A DNA stretch of 64,000 bases from contig NC_089981.1 of the NCBI RefSeq assembly GCF_036417845.1, forward strand, positions 80,269,268 through 80,333,267. The letters are read 5' to 3'. The notes beneath the pieces were generated by a model. That model saw nothing but the letters and a program-made list of their open reading frames with translations, made no database searches and had not been told where the DNA came from. Positions 26,601 to 64,000 of this stretch are shown here, in pieces. The number at the start of each line of letters is the position of its first letter. Within the stretch, counting starts at the first letter, position 1. The DNA is from Apteryx mantelli (taxonomy: Eukaryota > Chordata > Aves > Apterygiformes > Apterygidae). The position numbers were made by a program, and so were the translations under genes.

Positions 26601-26831
26601 GATAATGAGGGATGGGTGCCCAAGATGGAGAGCCTCAGTGGTTCATCAGAAGTGGGGTGGGAAATGACATGATTGTCTTGGGTTCCAAGAGTTTAACCAA
26701 TTTTTTGGAGTAAGACTACAAACTTTTCAGGCCCCTGGAAAAGTGGATTAAATATATCTCAAGCTGTACAGCCTGCAGACTGATGCAATGCATTTGATTG
26801 CTGAAGAAGGCTTGGTGTCTGTTTCCCAGAT

Positions 26832-26898
26832 TTTAAAGAGTTCTAAAGAGTTTTTAAGAGTTTTAAAGAGTCTGTAGGTGCCCACATATATATGTGGG
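26832..26898. repeat. Short tandem repeat followed by an 18-bp palindrome
   Basis: About four imperfect copies of a TTTTAAAGAG-like 10-11 base unit run from 26832 to 26873. Eight bases later CCCACATATATATGTGGG (26881-26898) is a perfect 18-base palindrome. Probably simple-sequence expansion; no function is implied. Confidence 0.7.
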
Positions 26899-27499
26899 TA
26901 CATATAAATATGTAAATGTCTTCCATCAGAGATTTTCAGTCATCTCCTATCAGGGATGTAACTGCATTTTTACAGAGAATTCTGGATAGGTAAACCCTAT
27001 AGTTTGTATCACAGTGTAAAGATAAACTAGATAAAAAGGGTAGAGAACTGGTCTGCTTTGCCTTCCCCAAATTTCTTCCATTTAACACCTGGAAAACTAA
27101 GCACACAAATTTAGGGACACCCTGGAATAGAAAGGGAGGCCAGACAGAGCAATGACCAGGTTTTTTTAAGCAACTGACTCCCTTCCAACTCCTCTACTAA
27201 AGAAATAGGATTGAATGATGAAAGGTGTTGGACAGTTATTTTCCCTTTCCTACTCCAGTGCTTTCCAGTTGTGCTTACACAGCAGGATTGATATTTAAAA
27301 TATAAATAGGAACAGGAAATCACTAAACCTCAGGGGGAGTCATGCTCTTTGCTTTGTTTAGGTCAGTATTTCATCCCTAAACGCATCTGTCAAGATTCTA
27401 CAGGCAACCCTTAGGCTGACCAGTCTTAAGGTAAACCCTTAGGCTATAGTCAGGACTTTCTCCCAGGACATGGAAGCCCATGTGCCATATCAGATAATA

Positions 27500-27562
27500 T
27501 TAATGGGAGAAAGGAGGACTACACTACAAGCTTTAGCTAGCATGCCTCCTTTCTCCCATTAA
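27500..27562. repeat. Perfect 18-bp inverted repeat with 27-base loop
   Basis: TTAATGGGAGAAAGGAGG at 27500-27517 is exactly repeated in reverse complement at 27545-27562, separated by 27 bases. Such a match is very unlikely by chance in 64 kb. If transcribed, either strand would form an 18-bp stem. The loop contains HindIII- and NheI-like small palindromes (AAGCTT, GCTAGC). No flanking target duplication or known MITE end was recognised. Confidence 0.85.
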
Positions 27563-30445
27563 ATCTGCACTTTTCTGAGAGACCAAGGAAAACAGGGTGT
27601 TGCAGCTTCCTCAGACATTTAAAAGGGAGCGTAGATGCGTATCGGACCTCTCATGTCTCCACAGGAAGCTAAGGAGCATCTAGCATCAGCACACTGCACA
27701 AGAGAAAACAATTCTTTAAGAGCCAGGTAATCCAGCAAGTTCATAACACACCCTCTAGAGGGGACTCCAGAAGATGATTTGAAACCGACTAAGATGACAA
27801 ATTAGAATGAGAGAAGGCAGGGAAGGGATTACTTTATGTGTGCTGGAAAGAGACAGGGAAAGGGGATATATCATAAGGAGAAAAAGACTCAAAGGACAAA
27901 AAAGAGAAGGGAAGTTCGGACAAAACTGACTTAAAGGTCAGTAGGCAAATTGGGGCGCAGAATAGAGAAGCCTGTTCTCTACAGGTAACACACAGCAAAC
28001 TACATCCAATCTCAGTGCAGCAGGGAAGTGAAGGCCCACCTCAATGTGCCAGTTCTTTTTCTGCTCCCAGGAGAGAAGATTGACTCCGCAGAAGAAAGAC
28101 AGATGGCATTACCATTCCCTGTGATCCTGTGGGGGATTTTTCCAGATGGGGAGTTGGATGCTTCTTCATGCTGTTCCATACAGCCTTCCTCCCTAGCACC
28201 TCTTGACTACTATAGGCCTCCACCAGTCCCTTTACCAGCATCATATTCCACATACATACACATTCTTGCATGCACTTTGGTTCTATGTAAATTTGAGCTA
28301 AACCTATTAGAAAAATAGGTAAATGTATTTGGCTCTAGGATTTTTTTTTTCACACTGGAAAAGTTCCCTTGCTGACTTTTACTTTCTTGTAACATGCCTG
28401 TGTTTTATTATCAAGAGACTGCTAGCAAAGACTGAGTTTCTGGTATTGATCTTATAAGACAGTTGGTATGTTTTGCCTAGAGGAATCACAGACAACACTA
28501 CTTCACTCTTACATATTAATTTCATCAGTCAATCTCAGCGCTCTACTGTAGTGTTAGGATACTTATTCTATCACTGACAAATAAGCAGCACAGACATGAC
28601 ACAACTTTCTCAAAGTAATCCAGAAAACCATTGGGCAACCTAGGAATAGAATACGTCACCTTCATCACCACCCAACGATCTGTCTACAAGAACAAGAAAA
28701 AGCAAGGCGTATCTAAGGAATGATCATTTAAATAACAAGCAGGCACCTTTGATCTTTACTTCCTTGATAATGGAGCAAATTAGCACAGAAAGTAATACTT
28801 CAGAAAGGTAACATGATTTCAGGTTTTACAGTTCCAAGTAAAGGGAGATGCTAAGTTTGATCGCTTTATCTTGGTTGCACATTAAATTTATGACAGCCCC
28901 ACCTCTGTAAATAAGTACATTTTGTACTGCTTTATTTTCTTTACACTTCCCCTCCTCTGCAACTTTTCAGTCTCCATTTGCAAAAAGGGACCTTCCTCTT
29001 CCCACTCCATTCTCATTCAAATCCATCTTATACTTGTTTTTGGATTGTCATCAAATATTCCTGTTTTCCTATTTAGATTCTCCTTTCCCCCAATAATGTC
29101 AGAATGAGGAACAATTGTGGCAGCTGAAAATATATGGAAAGCCTACACTATCCTGCATCCATCTGTCTTAAGAATAGTATCACTCTCTGCATTTTCATTA
29201 TTAAAGTTCATAAAAGGGCTTATGTTTTGATCTTTCTACCCACAAATTCTTTAAAATCATCAGAATGATTTATTGAATACATTAGAAAAGTTCATTAGCT
29301 ATCATAAAAAAAAAAAGTCACCCAAACTTTGTATCATCCCACATCCTGAGCATGGGAAAAGGTACCGCAATTGTTCTTCAAAATCAGATTTGCACTTTAC
29401 TGAATTAAAACTAAAAAGCAAATTTCAAACTATGGAGCCTCCACACCAAGCACCTTGCCTTCAGATGTTCTGGGGCACATGACTGAGGCACTGCTGCAAT
29501 GTGGAGAGCTGCTGGATTCAATCATGTCAAGAGCCCTAAGTCAAACTGGCATTTTCAACTGCAGTCAGAAAACTAGAAGCATATGCAAATCCATGGGGCA
29601 CAGCTGTAAAATGCCAGGTGCAAGCTACCTTAAGGGAGCTGGCAGCTACAGCCTGCACTAGAAACAATTTCTGAGTGACCGTATCAGGTAGGTGAAAAGA
29701 ACATTACAGGAGTCTATTTTGGACAGGACACGCTGTGGAGAGGAAAAGCTGCAACCACCCAAACCAAGCAGAGACGAAAGGGACTAGTGGCGAGACTGTT
29801 AATGCCTCCTTTCAGAAACAGCCAAAGGATCCTTTTAGGCTGCAAATCCTAATGCAAAGCAGGCATAATCCTTCCCTTGAAAGAGTAAATATCACTTAGG
29901 GTTTTGTCTCACAGTCATGGCAGAATCAACTCTAGACTACCCAGCCAGCCTGCTCCCATCTCAAACACCACAAGGGCAATGTTGGTGTTCCTGCTTTAAA
30001 GGTATGCTCCAACAGCCTCCAATTCAATAAGTAACAACATACTGGAATACAGTGTACTGTTATTATCACCGAGAAAATTACTTACAGGAAAGAACTCCAA
30101 CTATAATACAATTAAGTATGTAGAAACTGGACAAAGACATGTTTTGCTTAAAACAATAAATACAGTGAACTAGGGATGACCAGGGCCAATGATATACAAC
30201 AAAATTAGAAAAACATGGTATTTGTACTACTAGAAGCTATCAAAGCAAGGATGGTGCTGATTTACATTGATCATGAGATGCTTTCAATCCATTACATTTT
30301 CACATCAACCCCATAAAATATTCTCCAAAGTGTTATACTGGTCTTGTCAGTCTTGAAGTATAAACACACACCAGAGATGGAAAAATATATCAAGAACCTC
30401 CCTCACTAAAGCATGTTCTCTCAAAATCAGGGCCTAAACCACTTC

Positions 30446-30702
30446 ATAGCATCACAGAATCACCAAATGACTGAGGTTGGAAGGGCCCTCTGGAGATCAT
30501 CTAGTCTAACATCCCCCTGCTCAAAGCAGGGTAAATTAGAGCAGGTTGCTCAGGACATTTGTCCAGGTGGGCTTTGAGTATCTCCAAGGACAGAGACACC
30601 ACAACCTCTTTGGGCATCCTGTTCCAGTGTTCAATCACCCTTACAGTTAAAAAAACTTTTTTATGTTTAAATGGGATTTCTTGTATTTCAATTCGTTGCC
30701 CA
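30446..30702 (-). mobile_element. CR1 3'-end fragment, reverse orientation
   Basis: About 257 bases matching the reverse complement of the avian CR1 3' UTR: ATCACAGAATCACC (the 3'-terminal repeat unit read backwards), then GGTTGGAAGGGCCCTCTGGA, GAGCAGGTTGCTCAGGAC, CCACAACCTCTTTGGGCATC, CTGTTCCAGTGTTCAATCAC and TTATGTTTAAATGGGATTTC. Severely 5'-truncated, as is usual, with no coding part. It resembles the CR1 subfamilies common in birds, and is one of the main reasons for calling the genome avian. Confidence 0.88.
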
Positions 30703-33700
30703 AATTGACTTCTAAAAGAAGATCAATTTGTTTCAATTGCTCTGCATCAATAAGCTGAATGAAGAACATTTCCACTACCATTAATTACTATTTTAGCTTC
30801 TTCCAAAACAATATGAAGTTTAAGAACTTTTTTTTTTTGTCTATTTCAATCAAATTTCAATGAATTCCCAGATATAGTATTGAAGAGCACGATCACTATT
30901 TTTTCTGATGTGAGTTTTCTTGGTACTACACAACAGAGTTGTCTGGCTGACAGCATCAGTACTGTAAGAAAATAAACAATGATGAAAGGAAATAGAGATG
31001 ATGTAAAGAATTTACAAATAACAAAAGATCATAACATTTGGGGTAGTGATTGTGGGTTCTGTTTCTGTGAAGAATTTGTAGTCTTATATTCAAAATAATT
31101 ATAGCACCTTCTGTGGCATGAAAATATGTATCATTGAAACAACGTGCAGAATCGTGAAGACCCTCAGAATTCTGAAAGTAGAGCAACCACAGTCTGTGAG
31201 GTCAGAATCTTCTTTAGACAAACTCAAAGACCTGATGAAGATGCAAAATACAAGCAAGTATTGCAACATGATAGAAGATTGGAAGAAACAATGTGAAAAC
31301 ATCACAAAAATAGGATCTTAACATAGAGTGGAATTATACATAGGACAGAAAGAAGTTCGAGAAGCCCAGGTTTAGGGAAAAAGGCAGTGAGCAGTAAGAG
31401 GCAGAGGACCACATGAAGCAATGTTTCAGTGAAGAAAAAGCTGACAACTGGGCTATCAGCACTCTGAAGAACCACAGAGGTAAGTAGTGTTTTCACATAC
31501 AAAGTCCTTAATCTAGTACTCAAGAGAGGACCCACCACGCTCACAAAAGTAGGAGGGTAAAAAGCAGTTAAAACAAACAAACAGACAAAAAAAAGCACAC
31601 AGGAAGGGGGTATTGAAGTAAAACGGTTTTGTTTAAAATGATTTCAGACACAGAGCAACTAGTCATCACCTGATTAGAATGCAACATATGTTCCATTAGA
31701 CAGAGCTAAGAAATGTCTGTACACTCAGCTGCATTTGGGATAATAAGCGCTCATTTGCTGTAGGCACTGTGTGTTCTTTTAGTCTTACTTCTAGTGGCAA
31801 TTAACCTCCCTGTTATTAAGAAAATTGAGCTAAAAGTGGAAGACAAACACACTCATTTGCAATATATAGCACTGAAGAAACAAGATTCCTTTAACATAGG
31901 CTCATTTCTTCAAATGTGTTTTTACCTCTACAAGTTTCTTTTAGATACAGTGAAGTAAATCAAACCTTCCTCCTAACATCAATTCCCAAACTTCTCAGGT
32001 AGAAACTCCATGCAACTCTCACAGGCACTTATGTTAGTAAGCTTCTCTACTGGAGACAAAAACCTGACCTGGCATGTGTTCTCTCCAAAGCAAAGAGTGT
32101 TTTCTGTGTATTAAGTATACAGTACTCTTGTATTGATCATTTAAATGTATGTAAACATTCTAAATGCCACAAAAGAAAATTCACACTAAAGCAAAGATTG
32201 CTAAACTCTTACAAAAAAAAATTTTTACCTCAAATTTCTAAAAACTCTGGTAATTAGTTTCTTAAGTGGAAAACTGGGATTAAATTCAAATAGCAGAAAA
32301 GATGCTTTAGGCCTGGATGAGAGTGGTGCAGCAGCTGGGGAGCATGCGGAGCTTACCTTCTGGAAAGATGATGATGCAGAAAGAAAAATGAAGCAATAGC
32401 AGTTTGTTTTACTGTGGGGGTGAGAGGTCATAGCTTGTATGGAGTTTTGAATGCTATAAACCAAAGTGATCTTTTCCCAGTTTGAAGGGAGAGCAATCTG
32501 ACATATCTTAATGGGATCGTAGTGGATGCTTTAGTTTGTCAGGAAGTTATGAAATGGAATTTGCACAATCACCTGGCTTCTGCCAAAGCCTCTTAACCCC
32601 AAATAGCACAAGCAGCAGTGTATCTCTGTTTCTACCAACGTTCAGCTGACCTTGTCTTCTCCTGACTGCAGTCAATGCTAGACAGAGAACAACTGAGTGT
32701 ACTTATTTACAGTTGCAAAGGGTGGGTTTTTTTTCCCCCCTTCCAATCTGATTTTATAACTGAGTTCCTGGGCTATAATATATGTGTACTACTAGTGGTC
32801 TGCAGATAGCTGTTTTACCATTTGCTTTACTGTAGCACTTAGGATACATCATCTTCACCACAAACCAGGACTCCACTGCGCTAAGCTCTGCACATGCTTC
32901 GGGGGCAAGGACTAAGTACAAGGCAAAAAGCAACAGGGAAAAGCAAGGAGACAGTACGGGTCAGCTCGACCAGCAGCACTACCTGAGTTGACATCACAGC
33001 AAGGAGAGTTTTAAGCATGATTTCAGGGAAAGCAATAGTTTGATAGGTGTTTGGGGAACATTCCTCCCAAATACAAAGGCCAATATGAAGACAAAAACAG
33101 CTGTGCAGAAACGTGGAACAGGGAGCACCGATACCAATATTTCAGCAGTAGTCTACAAAAAGTGACAGGCAACACAGGAACAGCCTACAAAAAGGAAGAC
33201 CAGTAGCCTGGTCCAAAGGAATAGTAGTCAACATAGGAAAAAACACAGAAGGAGGAATAAAGTTGTCAAACCAATGGGCTAGTAAAATGATCTTTGCTGC
33301 AATGGATAAAACCAGAGCAAAGATGACATTTGTAAATGCCAGAGGAAAGAATGAAGAAGTTTTGGCTGCACAGGTAGTTAGAGAAGTGTTTTTTAATATA
33401 TGATCTAAAAGAATCTGCAAGCTTTGAGCAGTCTCTGCAGGTAAGGTATGAAAGTAATCTGAGGTGAAGGAGATACTCAGGTCACAGACTTTCTTGACAA
33501 AGAAGGACAACAGTATGTTAACAATAATGAATATGCTGCTACCCATTTTTTCTGCTAAATCAGAATTTAAAGAACATACTTTACCTTTCCAGGTAGACAG
33601 CTGTAATGGGGATAATCATTCAATCACAGATGACAAGCAAGGTGTTCTGAAAAATCCCAGGTGAAATGGGGAAAAATATCTGTAAGACACTGCAGGTGTT

Positions 33701-34715
33701 GCCCTCCCAGCTTCACTACTGCTAATAGTACTAAGTTTATTAGATTCTGACAGCATTTTTGTTGTTATTGTTGTTCCACTTTATATATGGGAGTTAGAAC
33801 AAAATCCAGTAGCAACAACCGGCAAAAAAACACCCTTCTGAAACAATCAGCCTCACCAAAACAATCTGATCCGTATCTGCTGCTGCACTTGGAAGACCAG
33901 GTTTTGCTTGGGGGAGATTATGGTAACCTTTGCTCATTTTTGTTGCCTATATTTGGATGCATGAAGTACGTTAGCTCAGAACTTGTCACAGCTTGTAGAG
34001 CGGCAGATGAGTTCTTCGGACTTAGTATTCTGGCTGGCTGCAAACTCAGAGGCAGGTTTAGAAGCAGTTATGAGATCAGACTTGCAGAATGGGATGGGCT
34101 ATCTGGCATCAATTTAAGGTATCCTCTACAGGATATGGATCCCACCTTCCACCTTCCATTCTTGCATAAAATGTGCAGTAAACGCTGCTGGGAATTAGAG
34201 CCTGTTTCTTGAACCAAAAAATATTTTAGACATCTTACTGCAGTTGCAAATTCTGTGCTTAGTTTGAAGCATACTGTAATCCTTGTGGGTTTTTTTTCCC
34301 CCTATATTTTCTTCTTAAAAGGACATTCCAGCCTCACATAGCTAGGTCCTAGAAACAATTAATACTAGCCTCTAGAAATGAGATGTAGTATTATATATTG
34401 CACCTTGACCCAAGTGACTGGAATAGAAATAACTCTGAAGATTAGGGCCTCAGTAACACAATCTCACTGGCATCAGGAGGACAGCAAAATGAGGCCTGTC
34501 CTCATTCACCTCAACACATAAAGTATTTCTGGCACAGGGTGTATTACTTAAACTTTTTCCAAAATTATCTTTGAATAATGACCAGCACAGAGATGAAACG
34601 ACTGATGAAGGACAGAAAAGGCTAAGTCCCTCAAGAGAGGTGCATACTTCAGGGACTGAGAAACTGGAGAGCAGTTGTTGCATCTCTACAAATCCAGAAG
34701 GCTCCTACCACAAGA
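30703..34715. other. Intergenic DNA downstream of AKT1
   Basis: No recognised gene. Two relatively long frames lie close together, 33142-33546 on the - strand (134 codons, very rich in F, L, I and S) and 33787-34212 on the + strand (141 codons). Neither has a family signature, and lengths like these are near the chance maximum for AT-rich DNA of this size. They are listed here rather than called as genes. Confidence 0.5.
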
Positions 34716-36269
34716 AATAAGAACCTAACTTGTTAAAGCAAATTTTATTTAGTATGTCGAGGGAAACTTTCATATCATAAGTAAAAATACTAGAGTTCAA
34801 CGTTGTTAAAAAAAAAAATGTCAAGGTGATGGGCTCTCTGTGCAAACAGCAGTTTCTGATGGAAAGGGGAAGTGAGGGTTTTCATAATATACTCCCTTTC
34901 AAATAAAAAAATTAAATGCTAGTTAACTGCAGTACATGTCATCATTTTTATACAGTCAAGAGAATGAAAAACAAAAAAAAAGCAGTTTAAGAGAATGCAA
35001 CCTACACTGCAATAAGTTCATTCGCAGTAGAGACAGAATAAGACTGCTTTTATGAAAATTACAAAGAAACATGATACAACAAAAAATAGGGTGTGGGGAA
35101 TTTTTCACTAAGATTAAAAATGAAAACAAAAATTCACTTTTTGAACACCATTATTATTCAAACACATATGAAGTTTCAACCTAGCTTTTTTCCTACACAT
35201 GGGAAACACTGTTAAAGTGAATCTTCAAGAGTGAGAAGGCACCATGAACTGTCAGCTGATACCTTAATGCACACTCAAGAAAGAGGAAATGATCTGGCAT
35301 GATGCAAAAAAATCTTTAAGTGTTTATATATATTCATATATCTTTTCATAAAAAAAAAGCGGCAACAAGTCATTACCTTCAGTGCCAAAATGTACTTTTG
35401 TCTGGCTGACTCGCTCATTAAGATGATTTCTCACTTAGACCTGTATGGTATTTTTATACACTGGTGAAAGTGGGTGATTTTGCACTGTTGCATTTCAGTT
35501 TAGATTGGTAAAACAATGTTTGCTATGTTCTGAGAAGCCAATCCTATTAAGTATTCCCAAACTCTACGCAAATGGAGTAATTAAATGCACTGTCTTGAAT
35601 GGAATACTCATCTGTACAATGTAGCAATGGACTAGATTCCACTGAATTCAATTTGATATGTAATGTCTTGCAGCAGATGTTATAACAAAAATAACTTTTG
35701 CTTTTTGATTTACCTCACTGAGGCCATTAATGCTGTTCCTATAGTTGGTTTTCTGGAGTAGGATGACACTTCACTGCTGTCCAAAATGAGTTTGAACCTT
35801 AAACCTCCAGAGTTTTGTTCACTTTGTTGCTTATATTATTGCACTAGCTACTAAAGTCTTATATCTTCCTATATAAATCTAATTGTTCAGAGTGCAGATT
35901 CTATATTTAGATAATGAGCTGTATGAAATAAATAAAATAAGGGAATTTTCTGGTCAGAGTTGCTGATATGTTGAATACCTTAATTATTTCTAAAGTAAAC
36001 AGTTTTGGTGTATATTCTTAAAAACCTATGGTCATTCAGCATAAAAGCCTTGACTTAATACTTTAAGAATGGATTTGTTTCCTTCTCAAAAATGCATCAA
36101 AGAATTGTTTTAAATACAGAATCTGTGAGGCTTCCTACAAATTCATCTAAATTGTAATACAAACACAGTTTGTAATTCAGATAATATAGAAAGTTCTCTA
36201 GTGTCCATTGAAGTAAGGTCCCCAAAATGCAGTCTGTTTTGTTTCTGAATGGGAAAACACTGCAAAACA
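34716..36269 (-). terminator. AKT1: AKT1 3' UTR with probable polyadenylation site
   Basis: Downstream of the AKT1 stop on the - strand, the first canonical AATAAA I find is at 34749-34744 (seen as TTTATT on +). A GT-rich stretch follows at about 34700-34720 as a downstream element. This gives a 3' UTR of about 1.5 kb, similar in scale to the mammalian one. The region is AT-rich and has no coding frames. Other poly(A) sites may be used; transcript data would be needed to fix the end. Confidence 0.5.
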
Positions 36270-63271
<27,002 letters not shown>

Positions 63272-64000
63272 CTACCACATTCAAGGAAGAAAGAGTCATG
63301 GTACATAAGCAGGTTTAAATAATGATTTGTCTTTATTCTTATCTAGCAAACTGTTACGATTAATCAGCCATAGAAATCTCCGTAAGTACTTCTTTAGAAG
63401 ACTTGAGACAATTTATTATGTTGATGAAACCAATAAATAGTTCGGTAAATAGTCATCTAAGCACTCAAATCAAATTCTGCTCAGGAAGGCTCCCCAGCTG
63501 ATCAGCCCGGAAAGGTAAGTAGAAATGTGAGGTGATACAGAAGCCATTCAGACACAGGTCCTCCACTCCAAAGGTCATCCCAAGCTGAGTGCATGGACAA
63601 AGTCAGCTGATAATGAGGCAATAACATCCACTGAAATTAAAGCCAATCCTCCACCTCCCCTCCTTTGGATTTTACTGACATAAAGCCCTGTCCTTGGCTT
63701 TGAAGGAGTCGACAGAGAGTATATTTGACCATTTTGCAGTGCCCTGACAAAGATCAGCCTCTAGAGGAGAGCATTTCCAGTCCTCAAACACTAGAGGGAA
63801 CATCAAACTGCAGAGGCACACCCCAGAAAAGACCCCGTTCACAAAGCGTCCTGGACAGCTGCCATCGAGCAGTTGGACGCTGGACAGGCACGCAGCCAAC
63901 ACTTTACATCACTGCCAGTATTTAAACACAACTGACAAATTTTACAGAAATATGGATCATTTCATCGGAGAAATCACAGCCTGAATGTCTCATGGCTACA
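63272..64000 (-). other. AKT1: AKT1 intron 3 (part)
   Basis: Runs off the right edge. The exon 3 peptide (PH-domain strand GEYIKTWRPRYFLL in this family) is not found before 64000, so exons 1-3 and the promoter lie beyond. Short frames on both strands at 63672-63925 have no family resemblance. Confidence 0.7.

Larger units (their letters stand above)
23690..30445. other. Intergenic DNA, no gene recognised
   Basis: Mostly unique AT-rich sequence. Local structures are a minisatellite-like tract and palindrome at 26832-26898, a short direct repeat ACCCTTAGGCT (about 27407 and 27436), and an 18-bp perfect inverted repeat at 27500-27562. Frames of up to 96 codons, such as 28028-28318, lack coding features or homology that I recognise. 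Confidence 0.5.

Overview
The window looks like a bird nuclear chromosome. It holds avian-type CR1 retroposons (one about 1.4 kb copy with reverse-transcriptase coding remnants and one 3'-end fragment), a retroviral solo LTR, older CR1/L3-like and MIR-like relics, introns with GT-AG junctions, a promoter CpG island in otherwise AT-rich DNA, and two multi-exon vertebrate genes in the amniote order SIVA1 - AKT1. The exact species cannot be read from this window.

Layout. Bases 1 to about 13,900 are intergenic and AT-rich. They contain a MIR-like SINE (about 1090-1400), a degenerate CR1/L3-type LINE (about 9165-10825) and a 510-bp solo LTR with a 4-bp target duplication (10968-11477). The CpG island at about 13,880-14,860 drives SIVA1 on the + strand. 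Its four coding exons lie between 14204 and 15862 and encode 179 aa, with a polyadenylation signal at 16014. A 19-kb gene-poor interval follows (16,040-34,740), with a 5'-truncated CR1 (22275-23685), a CR1 3' fragment (30446-30702), an 18-bp perfect inverted repeat (27500-27562) and short tandem repeats. From about 34,740 to beyond the right edge lies AKT1 on the - strand. Eleven coding exons (numbers 4 to 14 by the human convention) fit residues 59-480 of a 480-aa kinase without frame breaks. The 5' UTR, start codon and residues 1-58 lie to the right of base 64,000.

How the genes relate. SIVA1 and AKT1 are tail to tail, as in mammals, so this kinase is AKT1 rather than AKT2 or AKT3. The two encode opposing functions: SIVA1 is a small cysteine-rich pro-apoptotic and p53-pathway adaptor, and AKT1 is the PI3K-dependent survival kinase. 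Nothing in the sequence suggests they share regulation. ADSS1, which flanks SIVA1 in mammals, was not recognised in the 14 kb upstream.

Novelty. I found no new multi-gene system; this is a conventional vertebrate locus. The most interesting items are structural: the clean solo LTR, the perfect foldback repeat, AT-rich palindromic DNA and a fresh 24-bp duplication in AKT1 introns, two weak AKT1 splice donors, and an upstream ORF overlapping the SIVA1 start.
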